DNA of 64,000 nt from the NCBI RefSeq assembly GCF_048569485.1, contig NC_134356.1:94121604-94185603 (forward strand), written 5' to 3'. A program made the position numbers and the translations under genes. Positions 53,395 through 64,000 of this stretch are shown here, in pieces; the first letter of the stretch is position 1; each line of letters begins with the position of its first letter. Below the pieces are notes generated by a model, which saw nothing but the letters and a program-made list of their open reading frames with translations, had not been told where the DNA came from and did no database searches. This stretch comes from Anomaloglossus baeobatrachus (lineage: Eukaryota; Chordata; Amphibia; Anura; Aromobatidae).

Positions 53395-53775
53395 CATGTA
53401 AAACACCGCAATGTGACTCCAAGCGGAGTCTCCCTTTTTTCCAAAAATTGGGCCACACACACCCCCACCCCTTCAGTGGCAGCACTTGTGCCCCAGTTGT
53501 ACACTTCACAGCTAGATTTGCATCAAGCACATTCAAAAATACGCCATACTTAACCGTCCCCAGGATGACACCGGGGTAGGTAGCAAAGTCTTTCCTGATC
53601 CCAGCTCTGTTCATCTTGGATCATTTTTAAAAGCAATGTAAGCAAGAATTACTCCAAGCGGAGTCTCCCTTTTTTCAAAAAATTGGGCCCCACACACACC
53701 CACCCCTTCAGTGGCAGAACTTGTGCCCCAGTTGTACACTTCACAGCTAGATTTGCATCAAGCACATTCAAAATA
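53395..53775 (-). repeat. hAT B 3' array, about 1.5 units of the 236-bp repeat
   Basis: Two adjacent segments around 53409-53640 and 53645-53775 match the hAT A 236-bp unit (CCAAGCGGAGTCTCCC, CACTTCACAGCTAGATTTG). Confidence 0.85.
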
Positions 53776-53784
53776 CACAAGCAT

Positions 53785-56700
53785 TTACTCTCCCCAGGAT
53801 GACACAGGGGTAGTAAATTCCTTGTGGATCCATGACTTGTTCATTTTGATGAACGTTAGTCTGTCCACATTGTCACTGGACAGACGCGTGCGCTTATCTG
53901 TCAGCACACACCCAGCAGCACTGAAGACACGTTCAGAGACAACGCTAGCAGCTGGACACGACAAAATCTCCAAGGCGTAAGTGGAGAGCTCTGGCCATTT
54001 TTCAAGATTTGAAGCCCAAAATGAGCAAGGCTCCATTTGCAAAGTAATGGCATCGATGTTCATTTGGAGATACTCCTGTATCATCCTCTCCAGCCGTTGA
54101 CTATGTGTCAAACTTGTTGTCTCTGGTGGGCTTGCAAAGGAGGGTCTAAAAAAAATATGAAAAGATTCAATAAAATTGCTGTTACCATCACCAGATACGG
54201 TGCTACTGCTACGGGTAGACTGTTGAAGATGACGAGACCGTCCCATGTTTGTCAAGTTACAACTGGGAAATTCACTCCCTGCACCTGCACGGTTAATTGT
54301 TTGAAAAGCCGAGCTAAGATCGAGTAACAGCTTCTGCTGATACTCCTGCATACGTGCGTCCCTTTCTATGGCTGGAATTATGTCACAAAATTTGGACTTG
54401 TACCGGGGATCTAATAGTGTGGCAAGCCAGTAGTCATCATCACATCTAATTTTGACAATACGAGGGTCATGTTGGAGGTAGTGCAGCAAGAAGGCACTCA
54501 TGTGCCTTGCGGAGCCATGCAGACCAAGTCCACGCTGTGTTTGTGGCATAGAGGTGCTAACCGTTCTTTCTTCCTCTGACATCTCCCCCCAACCTCTTTC
54601 AACTGAAATTTGACCAAGGTCTCCCTCATCTGCTGAGTCTTCCATGTCCATGGACAGTTCGTCCTCCATTTCTTCATGTTCTCCTGCACCTTCCTCAACA
54701 TTTCGCCTGCTACCATGCGCCCTTGTTGATCCCTGTCCCCCATGGTCCCATGCCTGCCGCGTTGGTGATGATGAACGTCTGGACCTTGGTGATGTTGTGT
54801 CTTGCGCATATGAATCCTCCTGTAGTTCCTCCCCTTCCTGTTGTCACACCCCCTGACTCCGAACAGTGTTTAGCGTGTGCTCCAGCATGTAAATGACTGG
54901 AATTGTCATGCTGATAATGGCATTGTCAGCGCTAAACATATTCGTCGCCATGTCGAAATTGTGCAGAAGGGTGCATAGGTCCTTGATCTGAGACCACTCC
55001 ATCAGGGTGATCTGCCCCACCTCTGCATCTTGTTGGCCCAGGCTATACATCATGACGTATTGCACCAGGGCTCGGTGGTGCTGCCACAGTCACTGTAACA
55101 TGTGGAGATTCGAATTCCAGCGTGTCGCCACATCGCATTTCAGGCGATGAACCGGCAGGCCGAAAGACTTCTGGAGCGATGCAAGTCGCTCAGCAGAGGT
55201 GGTTGAACGGCGGAAGTGAGCAGACAGTTTTCGTGCCCTGTTCAGAAGGCCATCTAGGCCGGGATAGTGTGTTAAAAATTGCTGGACAACAAGGTTCAAC
55301 ACGTGAGCCATACAAGGCACGTGTGTCACCTTGCCCAGGCGAAGGGCCGCACCAAGGTTTGCAGCATTGTCGCACACGGCCTTACCAGGCTGCAGGTTGA
55401 GTGGAGACAACCATTTATTAAACTCAGTCTCCAGAGCTGCCCACAACTCAGCCGCTGTGTGACTCTTATTTCCAAGACATGTCAAGCTAAAGACCGCCTG
55501 ATGCCGTTGCGCTCTGCTGCAAGCAGAGTAATGAGGGGTGCGTGATTCCTTCTGCGCAGTGAGAACGCTGGTGGCCTGACCAGGCAGGCTTGGGGCAGAG
55601 GTGGAGGACCCAGATGAGGTGGAGGAGGCAGAAGCAGTGGCGAAACTTGGACAGACAGTGGATTGACACACAAGTCGTGGGGACGGCAAGACTTGTGCAG
55701 CAGACCCTTCACCATCTATCACCATAGTTACCCAGTGCCCAGTCAGCGACATGTAACGTCCCCGTCCATGCTTACTGGTCCAAGTATCGATGGTGAAATG
55801 CACCCGTTCACACACAGAGTTTCTCAAGGAAGCGGTGATGTGTGCGACATGCTGGTGTAGCGCGGGCACACCTTTCTTAGAGAAGTAGTGGCGACTGGGC
55901 ATCTGGTACTGGGGCACAGCGACAGACATAAGGTCTTTAAAATCCTGTGTGTCCACCAGGCGGAAAGGCAGCATTTCGGTAGCCAAGAGCTTACAGAGGG
56001 ATAAAGTCAACCTCTTAGCTTTGTCATGGGTCGCAGGAAATGGCCTTTTATTTGTCCACATCTGAGGGACAGAGATCTGGCTGCTGTGTGTAGACGGTGT
56101 TGAGTAGGGTGTCCCTGGAAAAATGCAGGTTTGTGAGGAAAGTGCAGGCGTAGACATGATGTTGCCTTCATCCAACGTTGGTGCTATCGAGGTCTGAGAG
56201 AGCTGTACACACGCACTTGTTTCCCCTTCCAAACCAACTGACGACCTACCAAGCAAACTGCCTGTTGCGGTTACAGTGGTGGAAGTTGTGCGTGGAAAAC
56301 CAGGTGTGACAGCTGTCCCCACAGTCCTAGAAGATGAAGAGCGCGCGGATGCACTGGAAGGGGCAGGCGGTGGATAGTTTGCTCCACTAGGCCGCATTGC
56401 AGCACGATGAGCTTCCCACTGGGACATATGATATTTATTCATGTGACGATTCATGGAAGAAGTTGTCAAACTGCTGAGGTTTTGCCCTCTACTAACAGAA
56501 TCACGACAGATTTTGCAGATCACATAATTTGGGCGATCTTTTGCTATGTCAAAAAAGGACCAGGCAAGGCTTAGAGGGCATGCGACCTGCTGATCCACCC
56601 CGACTAGTGCTCAGAGGCGCAGTGGTGGCTGAGGATGCAGTTGTAGACGTGCTACCAGTACTCCGACTCTGTCCAGGAAGGCGCAAGGTAACTTCGTCGT

Positions 56701-57499
56701 CAGTTGCATCCTCCTCCACCGTCTCTGTTGACCTCCTCGAGGGCCTGACTGTGGGTTGACAGTAGGTGGGATCTAGAACTTCCTGATCAATTGTTGTGTT
56801 TGCACTCCCCTCACCCTCAGACCGAGCCTTTTCTTGCCCTGCCCGAATATTTAAGTTGTCATCCCAATCTGGTATCTGCGTCTCATCGTCATCAGTATGT
56901 TCCTCATTGTCTATTACAACAGGTGTTTCAGTTTGTGAATAAGGGTCAACATTATGCTCAGAAACTTGGTCATCACGGCCTGAATCTGAGTCACAAAGGT
57001 TCTGGGCATCACTGCAGACCATTTCCTGGTCTGTACTCACTGTAGCTTGGGAGCAGACCTCTGATTCCCAGGCTATAGTGTGACTGAACAGCTCTGCAGA
57101 CTCAGCCATCTCAGTTCCACCATACTGTGCAGGGTGGATGGAGACTTCAGAGCTGGGAGAAAGCAAGTGTGATTGGGATGACAACTCAGAGGACTGGTGT
57201 TTTTTGGATGCGATAGTTGAGGTGGAGGAGAGGGCACTTGTTGGACCACTTGAGATCCATTCAAGCATTTTCTTTTTTTGGCCATCATCTACCTTTGTTC
57301 CAGTTGTTCGTGTCCGTAAAAAAGGGAGCACATCGGATTGTCCACGGTAAGTAGTAGACATCTTACTTTTGCTGGAAGATGGTCTATCTTCAGCAGATGT
57401 TAATGGAGCTTTGCCACATTCCCCACGGACAAACCCTTTTTTTCCGTTTCCAACACGCCTCTTCCCCTTTCCACCAGCATCTGTCATTTTGCCACTCAT
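53785..57499 (-). pseudogene. hAT B transposase (BED zinc finger), broken
   Basis: Start at 57499 (MSGKMTDAGGKGKRR). The same domains as hAT A appear in order: acidic N-terminus, BED finger (CKIC, HMNKYH), TIDTWTSKHG (first catalytic Asp), AVCDNAANLGAAL, PCMAHVLNLVVQ, VATRWNS and the hATC block SERVFSAAGCVLTDKR ending SSWGE at 53785. Differences from hAT A that break it: a 4-nt loss near 56575, a CGA-to-TGA stop near 55095, another stop near 54844 and a small indel near 54810. It shows the target of the Penelope-like element uninterrupted. Confidence 0.9.
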
Positions 57500-57644
57500 T
57501 TTGTTTGCGACAAGATTGTGCACTTAAAATGTGGTAGCAAAAATTGAGAGGTGGTGTAGATTGCAGCGGTGGTCTATCTTTATTAACAGCAGAATAAACA
57601 ACAATAACTATCCCTGACAATGCAACTACGGCCCTTAAACTGGC

Positions 57645-57830
57645 AGAATAGTTTGCTAGTATAATGGCTTAGTAACAATTAGTTTGAGTGTGCAATGCAG
57701 AGGTGGTGCACTTAGATTTGCACCAGTGGGACACTAATGGAAGTCCAACAGCCACTTTTAGGATGCCACTAAGTTTCCTCAGTGTTTGCTAGTATAATAG
57801 TTTAGTAACAATGAGTTTGAGTGTGCAAAG
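57645..57830 (-). repeat. hAT B counterpart of the ~137-bp array
   Basis: A little more than one unit (GCTAGTATAATGGCTTAGTA), against about 12 in hAT A. Confidence 0.8.
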
Positions 57831-58178
57831 GGCAGGAGGGTAGAGTGGCAGGGTTGTGGGTCTGGGTAGAGGAAAGGAAGCCTCCCTTTCTATCCCTCCT
57901 AATGGGGAAATGCAGCGAGGAAATCCCTGACCTTAGCTACACAGACGCTGTCATCTTGTGTAGCTGTTAAAATCTGTTTTCACGGACCTGACTGTCACCT
58001 ATGGCTCTAAACCTGCCGGTATTAGCCCTTACAAGGACTAATAGAAACTTCTATCCCTATTCTGTATAGCGCTGTGTGTAGAGCATACACAGCAGTATTG
58101 GAGACAGGAGCTACGCCAGCGGTGACTGACACCAAGATGCAGAAGGCAGATAATGGCGTGCTGGAGGAAAATGTCCGT

Positions 58179-58276
58179 TTTTATAATGCATGGACATGTG
58201 ACATGGACATCCTATCACACATGCCGTTGCTTCTCTGGCTAAAAGTCCACTTAGCTGTGTGTGTGTCTGGGATTGG
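58179..58276 (-). promoter_or_regulatory. hAT B promoter boxes
   Basis: TATAAAA (complement of 58179-58185) and CCAAT (complement of 58272-58276) at spacing similar to hAT A. Confidence 0.55.
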
Positions 58277-58616
58277 CTGACATGCTGGCCCGCCCCACTA
58301 CACGCGCGCGCTTAGGGAAGGAAGACAAGAAAAAAAAAAAAAAATGGCGATCGCCATTATCCAAACAGCAGTGATCTGAATGCGCTGAAATTTCATAATA
58401 GTGTGAGTCACAGAGTGACTTACACTATTACAGCCGAAAGCCAGCTAGTAATTAGCTTGTCTTTTTGCTGCTAGAACCGTTCTCGAACGTATCTAGAACT
58501 ATCAAGCTTTAGCAAAAAGCTCGAGTTCTAGTTCGATCTAGAACAGCCCCCAAAATCACTCGAGCCACGAACTGGAGAACCTCGAACCGCGAACCGCGCT
58601 CAACTCTACTTAGTAG

Positions 58617-59124
58617 TGCCTTCTCAAAATTTGCCACTGACCTAGCTAAATAGGTCTTGGCACTTTTTAGTGCCTGCTCAAAATTACCCAGTGAACCACA
58701 TTTTTAAATATTGGTAGCTATTAGGGCCTGTTCAAAATAATCCAGTGAAGCACAATTATAGGGATTGATATTTATTAGTGCCTGCTCAAAATTAACCAGT
58801 GAACCACATTTCTAGGTGTTGGTACGTTTTAGTGCCTGCTCAAAATTACCCAGTGGACCACATTTATAGGTATTGGTACTTATTAATGCCTGCTAAAAAT
58901 TACTCAGTGAACCACATTTCCAGGTATTCATAGTTTTTAGTACCTGCTGAAAATTACCCAGTGAACCACATTTCTAGACATTGGTAATTATTAGTGCCTG
59001 CTCAAAATTTGCCAGTAAACTAGCTAAATAAGTCTTGGTACTTTTTAGTGCCTGCTGAAAGTTACCGAGTGAACCACATTTCGAGGTATTGGTACTTATT
59101 AGCGCCTGCTGAAAATTTGCCAGT
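58617..59124 (+). repeat. ~55-bp minisatellite, segment 4 (hAT C array)
   Basis: About nine units between hAT B and the LINE. Confidence 0.9.
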
Positions 59125-60285
59125 TTCATAGTTTCATAGTTTCATAGTTTTTAAGGTTGAAGGGAGACTCTAAGGGCGGCTTTGCACGTTGCGATATTGC
59201 ACGTGCGATGTCGATGGGGTCAAATAGAAAGTGACGCACATCCGGCGTCGCAGTCGATATCGCAACGTGTAAAACCTTTTTGATACGATGAACGAGCGCA
59301 AAAGCGTCGTTATCGTATCATCGCTGCAGCCTCCGACATTTCCATAATGCCGGTGCAGCGACAGGTACGATGTTGTTCCTCGCTCCTGCGGCAGCACACA
59401 TCGCTGTGTGTGAAGCCGCAGGAGTGGGGAACTTCACCTTACCTGCCGCCGGCTGCAATGAGAAGGACGGAGGTGGGCGGGATGTTTACATCCTGCTCAT
59501 CTCCGCCCCTCCGCTTCAATTGGCCGCCTGCCATGTGATGTCACTGTGACGCCGCACGACCCGCCCCCCTAAGGAAGGAGGCGGGTCGCCGGCCAGAGGT
59601 ACGTCGCACGGCAGGTATGTGCGTGTGAAGCTGCCGTAGCGATAATAATCGCTACGGCAGCTTTCACTAGATATCGCACGTGCGACGGGGGCGGGACTAT
59701 CGCTGCAGCATCGGTAACACATTGTTACCGATGTCGCAACGTGCAAAGCCCGCCTAAGTCCATCTAGTTCAACCCGTAGCCTAACATGTTGATCCAGAGG
59801 AAGGCAAAAAAACCCCAATGTGTCAAACAGCTCCAATGGGGAAAAAAATTCCTTCCTGACTCCACATACGGCAATCAGACTAGTTCCCTGGATCAACACA
59901 CACCCTGTCATAAAATCTAATATACATAACTGGTAATATTATATTTTTCAAGAAAGGCGTCCAGGCTCTTCTTAAATGTTAGTAGTGAATCACTCAATAC
60001 AACACCATGCGGCAGAGAGTTCCATAGTCTCACTGCTCGTACAGTAAAGAATCCTCATCTGTGGTTATGATTAAACCTTCTTTCCTCGAGACGTAGCGGA
60101 TGCTCCCGTGTTCCAGTCGCAGGCCTAGGTGTAAAGAGATCTTTGGAAAGGTCTCTGTACTGTCCCCTCATATGTTTATACATTGTGATTAGATCCCCCC
60201 TAAGCCTTTGTTTTTCCAAACTAAATAACCCCAAGTTTAATAACCTGTCTTGGTGTTGCAGCCCACCCATTTCTCTAATAATCTA
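59125..60285 (-). mobile_element. CR1/Rex1-type LINE, 3' end copy
   Basis: The 3' terminus is made of AGTTTCAT-type short repeats at 59125-59150, typical of CR1/Rex1 LINE tails. Minus-strand coding from about 60285 gives LQHQDRLLNLGLFSLEKQRLRGDLITMYKHMRGQYRDLSKDLF and, after a stop, FFTVRAVRLWNSLP, the C-terminal end of the RT protein. A GC-rich MITE sits in the 3' untranslated region (59174-59754). 5' truncated. Confidence 0.8.
59174..59754. mobile_element. GC-rich MITE copy 3 (relative) in LINE 3' region
   Basis: Ends read GGGCGGCTTTGCACGTTGCG and (reverse complement) GGCGGGCTTTGCACGTTGCG, flanked by TAA (59171-59173, 59755-59757). Removing it restores GACTCTAAGTCCATCTAG of the LINE tail. 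It shares CTCATCTCCGCCCCTCCGCTT and similar blocks with copies 1 and 2. The 3-bp TAA suits PIF/Harbinger; not settled. Confidence 0.78.
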
Positions 60286-63054
60286 GGTCACTCATTCAAC
60301 TACCTGTAAGATTATGCTATTTATAACCTTCTATACTTTTGCTATCAAGAAAAGCATCCATTCCTCTCTTAAACTCATTCAGTGAGTTGGCCATCACCAC
60401 TTCCTCAGGAAGAGAGTTCCAGAGCCTCACTGCTCTTACCGTGAAGAACCCTCTTCTATGCTGATGTAGGAATTTTCTTTCCTCCAATCGAAGCAATCGA
60501 AGAGAATGCCCTCTTGTTCTTGTCATAGTCCTTGAGTACAAACAGATCATGGGAGAGATCTCTATATTGCCCTCTGATATATTTGTACATATTTATTAGG
60601 TCTCCCCTAAGTCTTCTCTTTTCTAGAGTAAATAGACCTAATTTTGATAACCTTTCTGTGTATTGTAATGCACCCACTCCATTTATTATTTTAGTAGCCC
60701 GCCTCTGAACCCTTTCAAGTTCAGTAATGTCTTTCTTGAGCACCGGTGCCCAAAATTGCACACAATACTCCAAGTGTGGTCTGACGAGTGATTTGTACAG
60801 AGGGAGAATGATGTTTTCATCTCATGCCCCCAGACCTCTTCTAATGCATCCCATCACCCTATTTGCTTTGGTGGCTGCTGCCTGACACTGGGCACTCCAA
60901 TTTAGATTCTTATTGACTAAGATGCCTAAGTCTTTTTCCATGTCTGATTTCCCCAGCGGTTTCCCATTTAGTAAGTAATCGTAGCATCTGTTTCTCCTTC
61001 CCACGTGCATAACCTTACACTTATCTGTGTTAAACCTCATTTGCCATTTTTCAGCCCAATTCTCCAATTTACTCAAATCCATCTGTAGTTGCAAACTGTC
61101 CTCCTTTGTGTTAACTACCTTACATAGTTTTGTATCATCTGCAAATAGTGATATTTTACTTTGTAAACCATCCACCAGATCATTAATAAATATATTAAAT
61201 AGTAGGGGGCCCAATACAGACCCCTGTGGCACCCCACTAGTAACCCTGGCCCAATCTGAGTATGCGCCATTAATAACCACTCTTTGTTTTCTACCACTAA
61301 GCCAGCTACCTACCCATCTACACACATTTTCCCCGAGTCCAAGCTTTCTCATTTTACTTAGCAGTCTTTTATGTGGGACAGTGTCAAATGCTTTACCGAA
61401 GTCGAGATAAATGACATCCAATGATTCTCCTCGGTCCATGTGAGAGCTTACATCTTCATAGAAGCTGATCAGGTTAGTTTGACAGGAGCGATCCTTCATA
61501 AATCCATGTTGATATGGAGTTAAACAATTATTAACATTGAGACATTCCATAATAGTATCCCTTAAAAACCCTTCAAACATTTTACCCACAACAGATGTTA
61601 AGCTTACCGGCCTATAGTTTCCAGGTTCCCTTTTACACCCTTTTTTGAATATTGGTACCACATTTGCTAGCCGCCAATCCAGTGGAACAGACCCAGTTTC
61701 TATAGAGTCTTTAAATATAAGGAATAGAGGCCTGTCTATCACATTACTTAACTCCCTTAATACCCGAGGGTGAATGCCATCAGGGCCTGGTGATTTGTCA
61801 ATTTTAATGTTACTAAGTCGGTTCTGCACTTCTTCCTGGGTTAGGCAGGTCATACTTAATGAAGCGTTTACATGATCACTCTACATTTCCCGTGGCATAT
61901 GCTTTTCCTGTGTGAACACAGTTGAGAAAAAAGTATTTAAAACATTTGCTTTTCCCACATCGCTTTCTATGATTTTACCCTCATTATTCTTTAAAGGGCC
62001 AACACCATCAATTTTAATCTTTTTTCTGTTTATATAATTAAAGAATAGTTTGGGATTTGTTTTGCTTTCCTTAGCAATGAGTCTCTCAGTTTCTACTTTT
62101 GCTAAATGTATTTGTTTTTTACAAATTTTATTTTTTTCTCTATATATTTTTAATGCTTCTTCGCTGCCTTCTTGTTTTAGCTTTTTAAATGCCTTTTTCT
62201 TATTATTCATTGCCCCTTTTACATCCTTATTTAGCCACATTGGTTTTCTCCTGTTCCTAGCCCTTTTATTTCCGTATGGTATGGCTCGCTCGCAGTGGGT
62301 GTTTAATAACGATTTAAAAATTTCCCACTTATTTTCTGTGCTCCCATTTTTGAGGACATTGTCCCAATCAATTTGCCGAAGGTCTTCTCTAAGCTGATCA
62401 AACTTTGCTTTCCTGAAATTCAGCGTTTTTGTAACCTCCCCTCCAAGGCACCTTACTGAAGGACAAGTGGAATTGTATTATATTGTGGTCACTATTCCCT
62501 AGGTGCCCATCCACTCGTACGTCTGTTATTCTATCTGGCCTGTTGCTTAAAATTAAGTCGAGAAGGGCTGCCCCTCTAGTTGGGCCCGGCACAAGTTGGG
62601 ACAGATAATTATCCTTAGTTACTGACAGAAGCCGGTTTCCTTTCTGAGATACGCAGGTTTCAGTTTCCCAGTCTATATCGGGGTAGTTGAAGTCCCCCAT
62701 AATAATCACCTCATTGTGATTTGCTGCTTTGTCTATTTGTTTCAATAATACATTTTCAGTGGTTTCTGTTATATTTGGTGGCTTATAACAAACGCCTATG
62801 AGGAGTTTTATTAGTTTATTAGTTTTCCCTCCTTGTATCTCCACCCATAGAGACTCCACCTCTTCATTTCCCTCTTGAATATCTTCTCTTAGTCTGGGCT
62901 TTAAACTGGACTTTATATATAGACAGACTCCACCCCCTTTCCTTTTTTTACGATCCCTCTTAAACAATTCATATCCTTGCAGGTTAGCCGCCCAGTCATA
63001 ACTGTCATCTAACCATGTCTCAGTTATTCCTACTATGTCGTATTTTTCCTCATA
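60286..63054 (-). mobile_element. CR1/Rex1-type LINE, 5'-truncated
   Basis: Minus-strand LINE starting within the endonuclease domain at 63054; CAGT at 59121-59124 and 63055-63058 may be a short target duplication for the composite LINE block. Its C-terminal coding end repeats the same domain as 59125-60285, so two LINE ends lie in tandem. Confidence 0.85.
60317..63054 (-). pseudogene. LINE ORF2: endonuclease + reverse transcriptase, broken
   Basis: APE-type endonuclease part: DIVGITETWLDD, IIMGDFNYPDIDW, LLDLILSN and GNSDHNIIQF. Linker with MWLNKDVKGAMNNKKKAF. RT: KSPGPDGIHPRVL, NYRPVSLTSVVGK, DVIYLDFGKAFDTVPH (catalytic Asp), GVPQGSVLGPLLFNIFINDL and FADDTKL (FADD). C-terminal ERVQRRATK and LWNSLPEEVV. 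Breaks: a one-nucleotide shift near 62398, a TAG near 61881, a TGA at 60822 (GA-stop-DEN) and a shift near 60490. CR1 clade, probably Rex1-like. Confidence 0.87.
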
Positions 63055-63215
63055 CAGTGAACTAGCTAAATAGGTCATGGCACTTTTTAGTGCCTGCTCA
63101 AAATTACCCAGTGAACCACATTTCTAGGTAGTGGTACTTATTAGTGCCTGCTCAAAATTTAGCCAGTGAACCACATTTCTAGGTATTGGTACTTTTTAGT
63201 ACCTTCTCAATTTTT
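63055..63215 (+). repeat. ~55-bp minisatellite, segment 5 (end of hAT C array)
   Basis: Last two to three units before the hAT C transposase relic. Confidence 0.88.
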
Positions 63216-63254
63216 CGATCTCAAGAATTTATTTTTTGTGTCAGGTGTCTGAAA

Positions 63255-64000
63255 GGCATAGAGTTGCGAACATCTGTTTGAAAGGGGAAGGGTACATCAA
63301 CCACGAGTAGCAAGTCAAGACAAGGTTGTGGTGGAAGTGTGAATAGACAGGGTGTTTGAGGTGTATGTGTGGGACGTTCTAATGTTAGTCCAAGCTCTAC
63401 TGCACAAACGCCATCTCAATCTATCACAAGAGAAATGAGAACAACTTCTGTTACTGGACATCCTACTGAACTAGATTTCTTTGGCAGCCACACACTGCTT
63501 CAACTTGGAAATGAGGGTGAGAAACAGCATGTGCTAGAGTGGATAGCAAGCGCTGCATCAAGTGGCTTTTTCTTCTCTCTCCTGTACCTCAACATCACAC
63601 GCAGTTCATTCTTTAGAGCTGCCACCCAAATTACACTTGTTTACCCCCCACGTCACAAATTTGCAACTGCCAAACTGACTGTGGGGAACCACATATGGGT
63701 GAGTCTACAGAGCTAATCACACATGCTATCCCATAGGCATCAGAGGTCTGCTCCAAAGATTCTCACACTCAAAAGGAGGAAAGCATCTGCACCAATACCC
63801 AAAATCTTTATCAGTTGGATCCTGGCCCAGTCGAAGTAGGGTCTGAGCAGGATCCTGACCCTCATCAACTGACATTAACCCCTGGGGATGGAGATGATGA
63901 TGATGAGACTCAGATACCTGAGGTGCATGCATACTATTCTGTGATGTCAGGTCAGGAAGAGGAGGAGTGGGAGAACATGATGATGAAGTTGTAGATCACA
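63255..64000 (+). pseudogene. hAT C transposase N-terminus, decayed, cut by window edge
   Basis: Around 63360-63580: TTSVTGHPTELDFFGSHTLLQLGNEGEKQHVLEWIASAASSG, comparable with LPFLRTRTTGTKVDDGQKRKMLEWISSGPTSA of hAT A. Further on, other frames give ESTELITHA, EVCSKDS, CTNTQNLYQLD, EVGSEQDPDPHQLTLTPG and DDDDETQIPEV, paralleling SEVCSQAT, CSDAQNLCDSD, QVSEHNVDPLSQTVTP and DEDETQIPDW. It is a more distant, older member of the same hAT lineage with several frame breaks. The rest lies beyond 64000. Confidence 0.75.

Larger units (their letters stand above)
53084..58608 (-). mobile_element. hAT transposon B, full length with exact target duplication
   Basis: 5525 bp; ends TAGAGATGAGCG (left) and, as reverse complement of the right, TAGAGTTGAGCG. 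Exact 8-bp target duplication CTTAGTAG at 53076-53083 and 58609-58616. Same family as hAT A, opposite orientation, without the Penelope-like insert and with both tandem arrays short. The transposase gene has several lesions. Confidence 0.95.

Overview
This window looks like intergenic DNA from a repeat-rich vertebrate genome, most likely a frog. The evidence is indirect: several Tc1/mariner families, hAT elements with ends of the type TAGAGATGAGCG, a Neptune-like Penelope element, CR1/Rex1-type LINEs, a tRNA-derived SINE and ~866-bp solo LTRs. I found no intact single-copy host gene, no rRNA or tRNA gene and no CRISPR array. Nearly all recognisable sequence is transposable elements inserted into one another.

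Layout. 1-11.6 kb: a truncated Tc1 copy, a Sleeping Beauty-like Tc1 relic hit by a retro-insertion with a 252-bp palindrome, a decayed mariner, and a Tc1 copy with an open 345-aa transposase. 11.8-18.6 kb: microsatellites, foldback MITEs, a second mariner relic and two LTR fossils, one carrying a nested insertion. 18.65-41.7 kb: a broken minus-strand copy of a multi-copy gene family is split by hAT element A (19018-40541). The transposase frame of hAT A is itself split by a 13.5-kb Penelope-like insertion (23367-36900). From 42.5 kb to the right edge: a ~55-bp minisatellite that seems to be the 5' region of an old hAT (C), whose decayed transposase starts near 63.26 kb. That array was entered by hAT D (43789-51588, 7.8 kb, no transposase, carrying an open Tc1 copy, a SINE and large inverted repeats), a solo LTR (52010-52855), hAT B (53084-58608) and a composite LINE (59125-63054).

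The most remarkable object is the Penelope-like element. On the minus strand it has a full 6252-bp unit, with ORF1 overlapping an RT + GIY-YIG ORF2, between two 2019-bp pseudo-LTRs. It is joined head to head to a 5.26-kb inverted partial copy through an AAAATC microhomology. It carries three copies of a hammerhead-ribozyme motif, and in the ORF1/ORF2 overlap a T_TTT_TTA heptamer sits in exactly the phase needed for -1 frameshifting. A 14-bp target duplication flanks the insertion, and hAT B in the same window supplies the empty-site sequence. The near identity of its internal copies shows that the insertion is young.

Relative order from nesting: multi-copy gene copy -> hAT A -> Penelope-like element; hAT C array -> hAT D, solo LTR, hAT B and LINE; foldback MITE -> Tc1 copy 2; LINE -> GC-rich MITE. 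All identities are read by eye; none comes from an alignment or database search.
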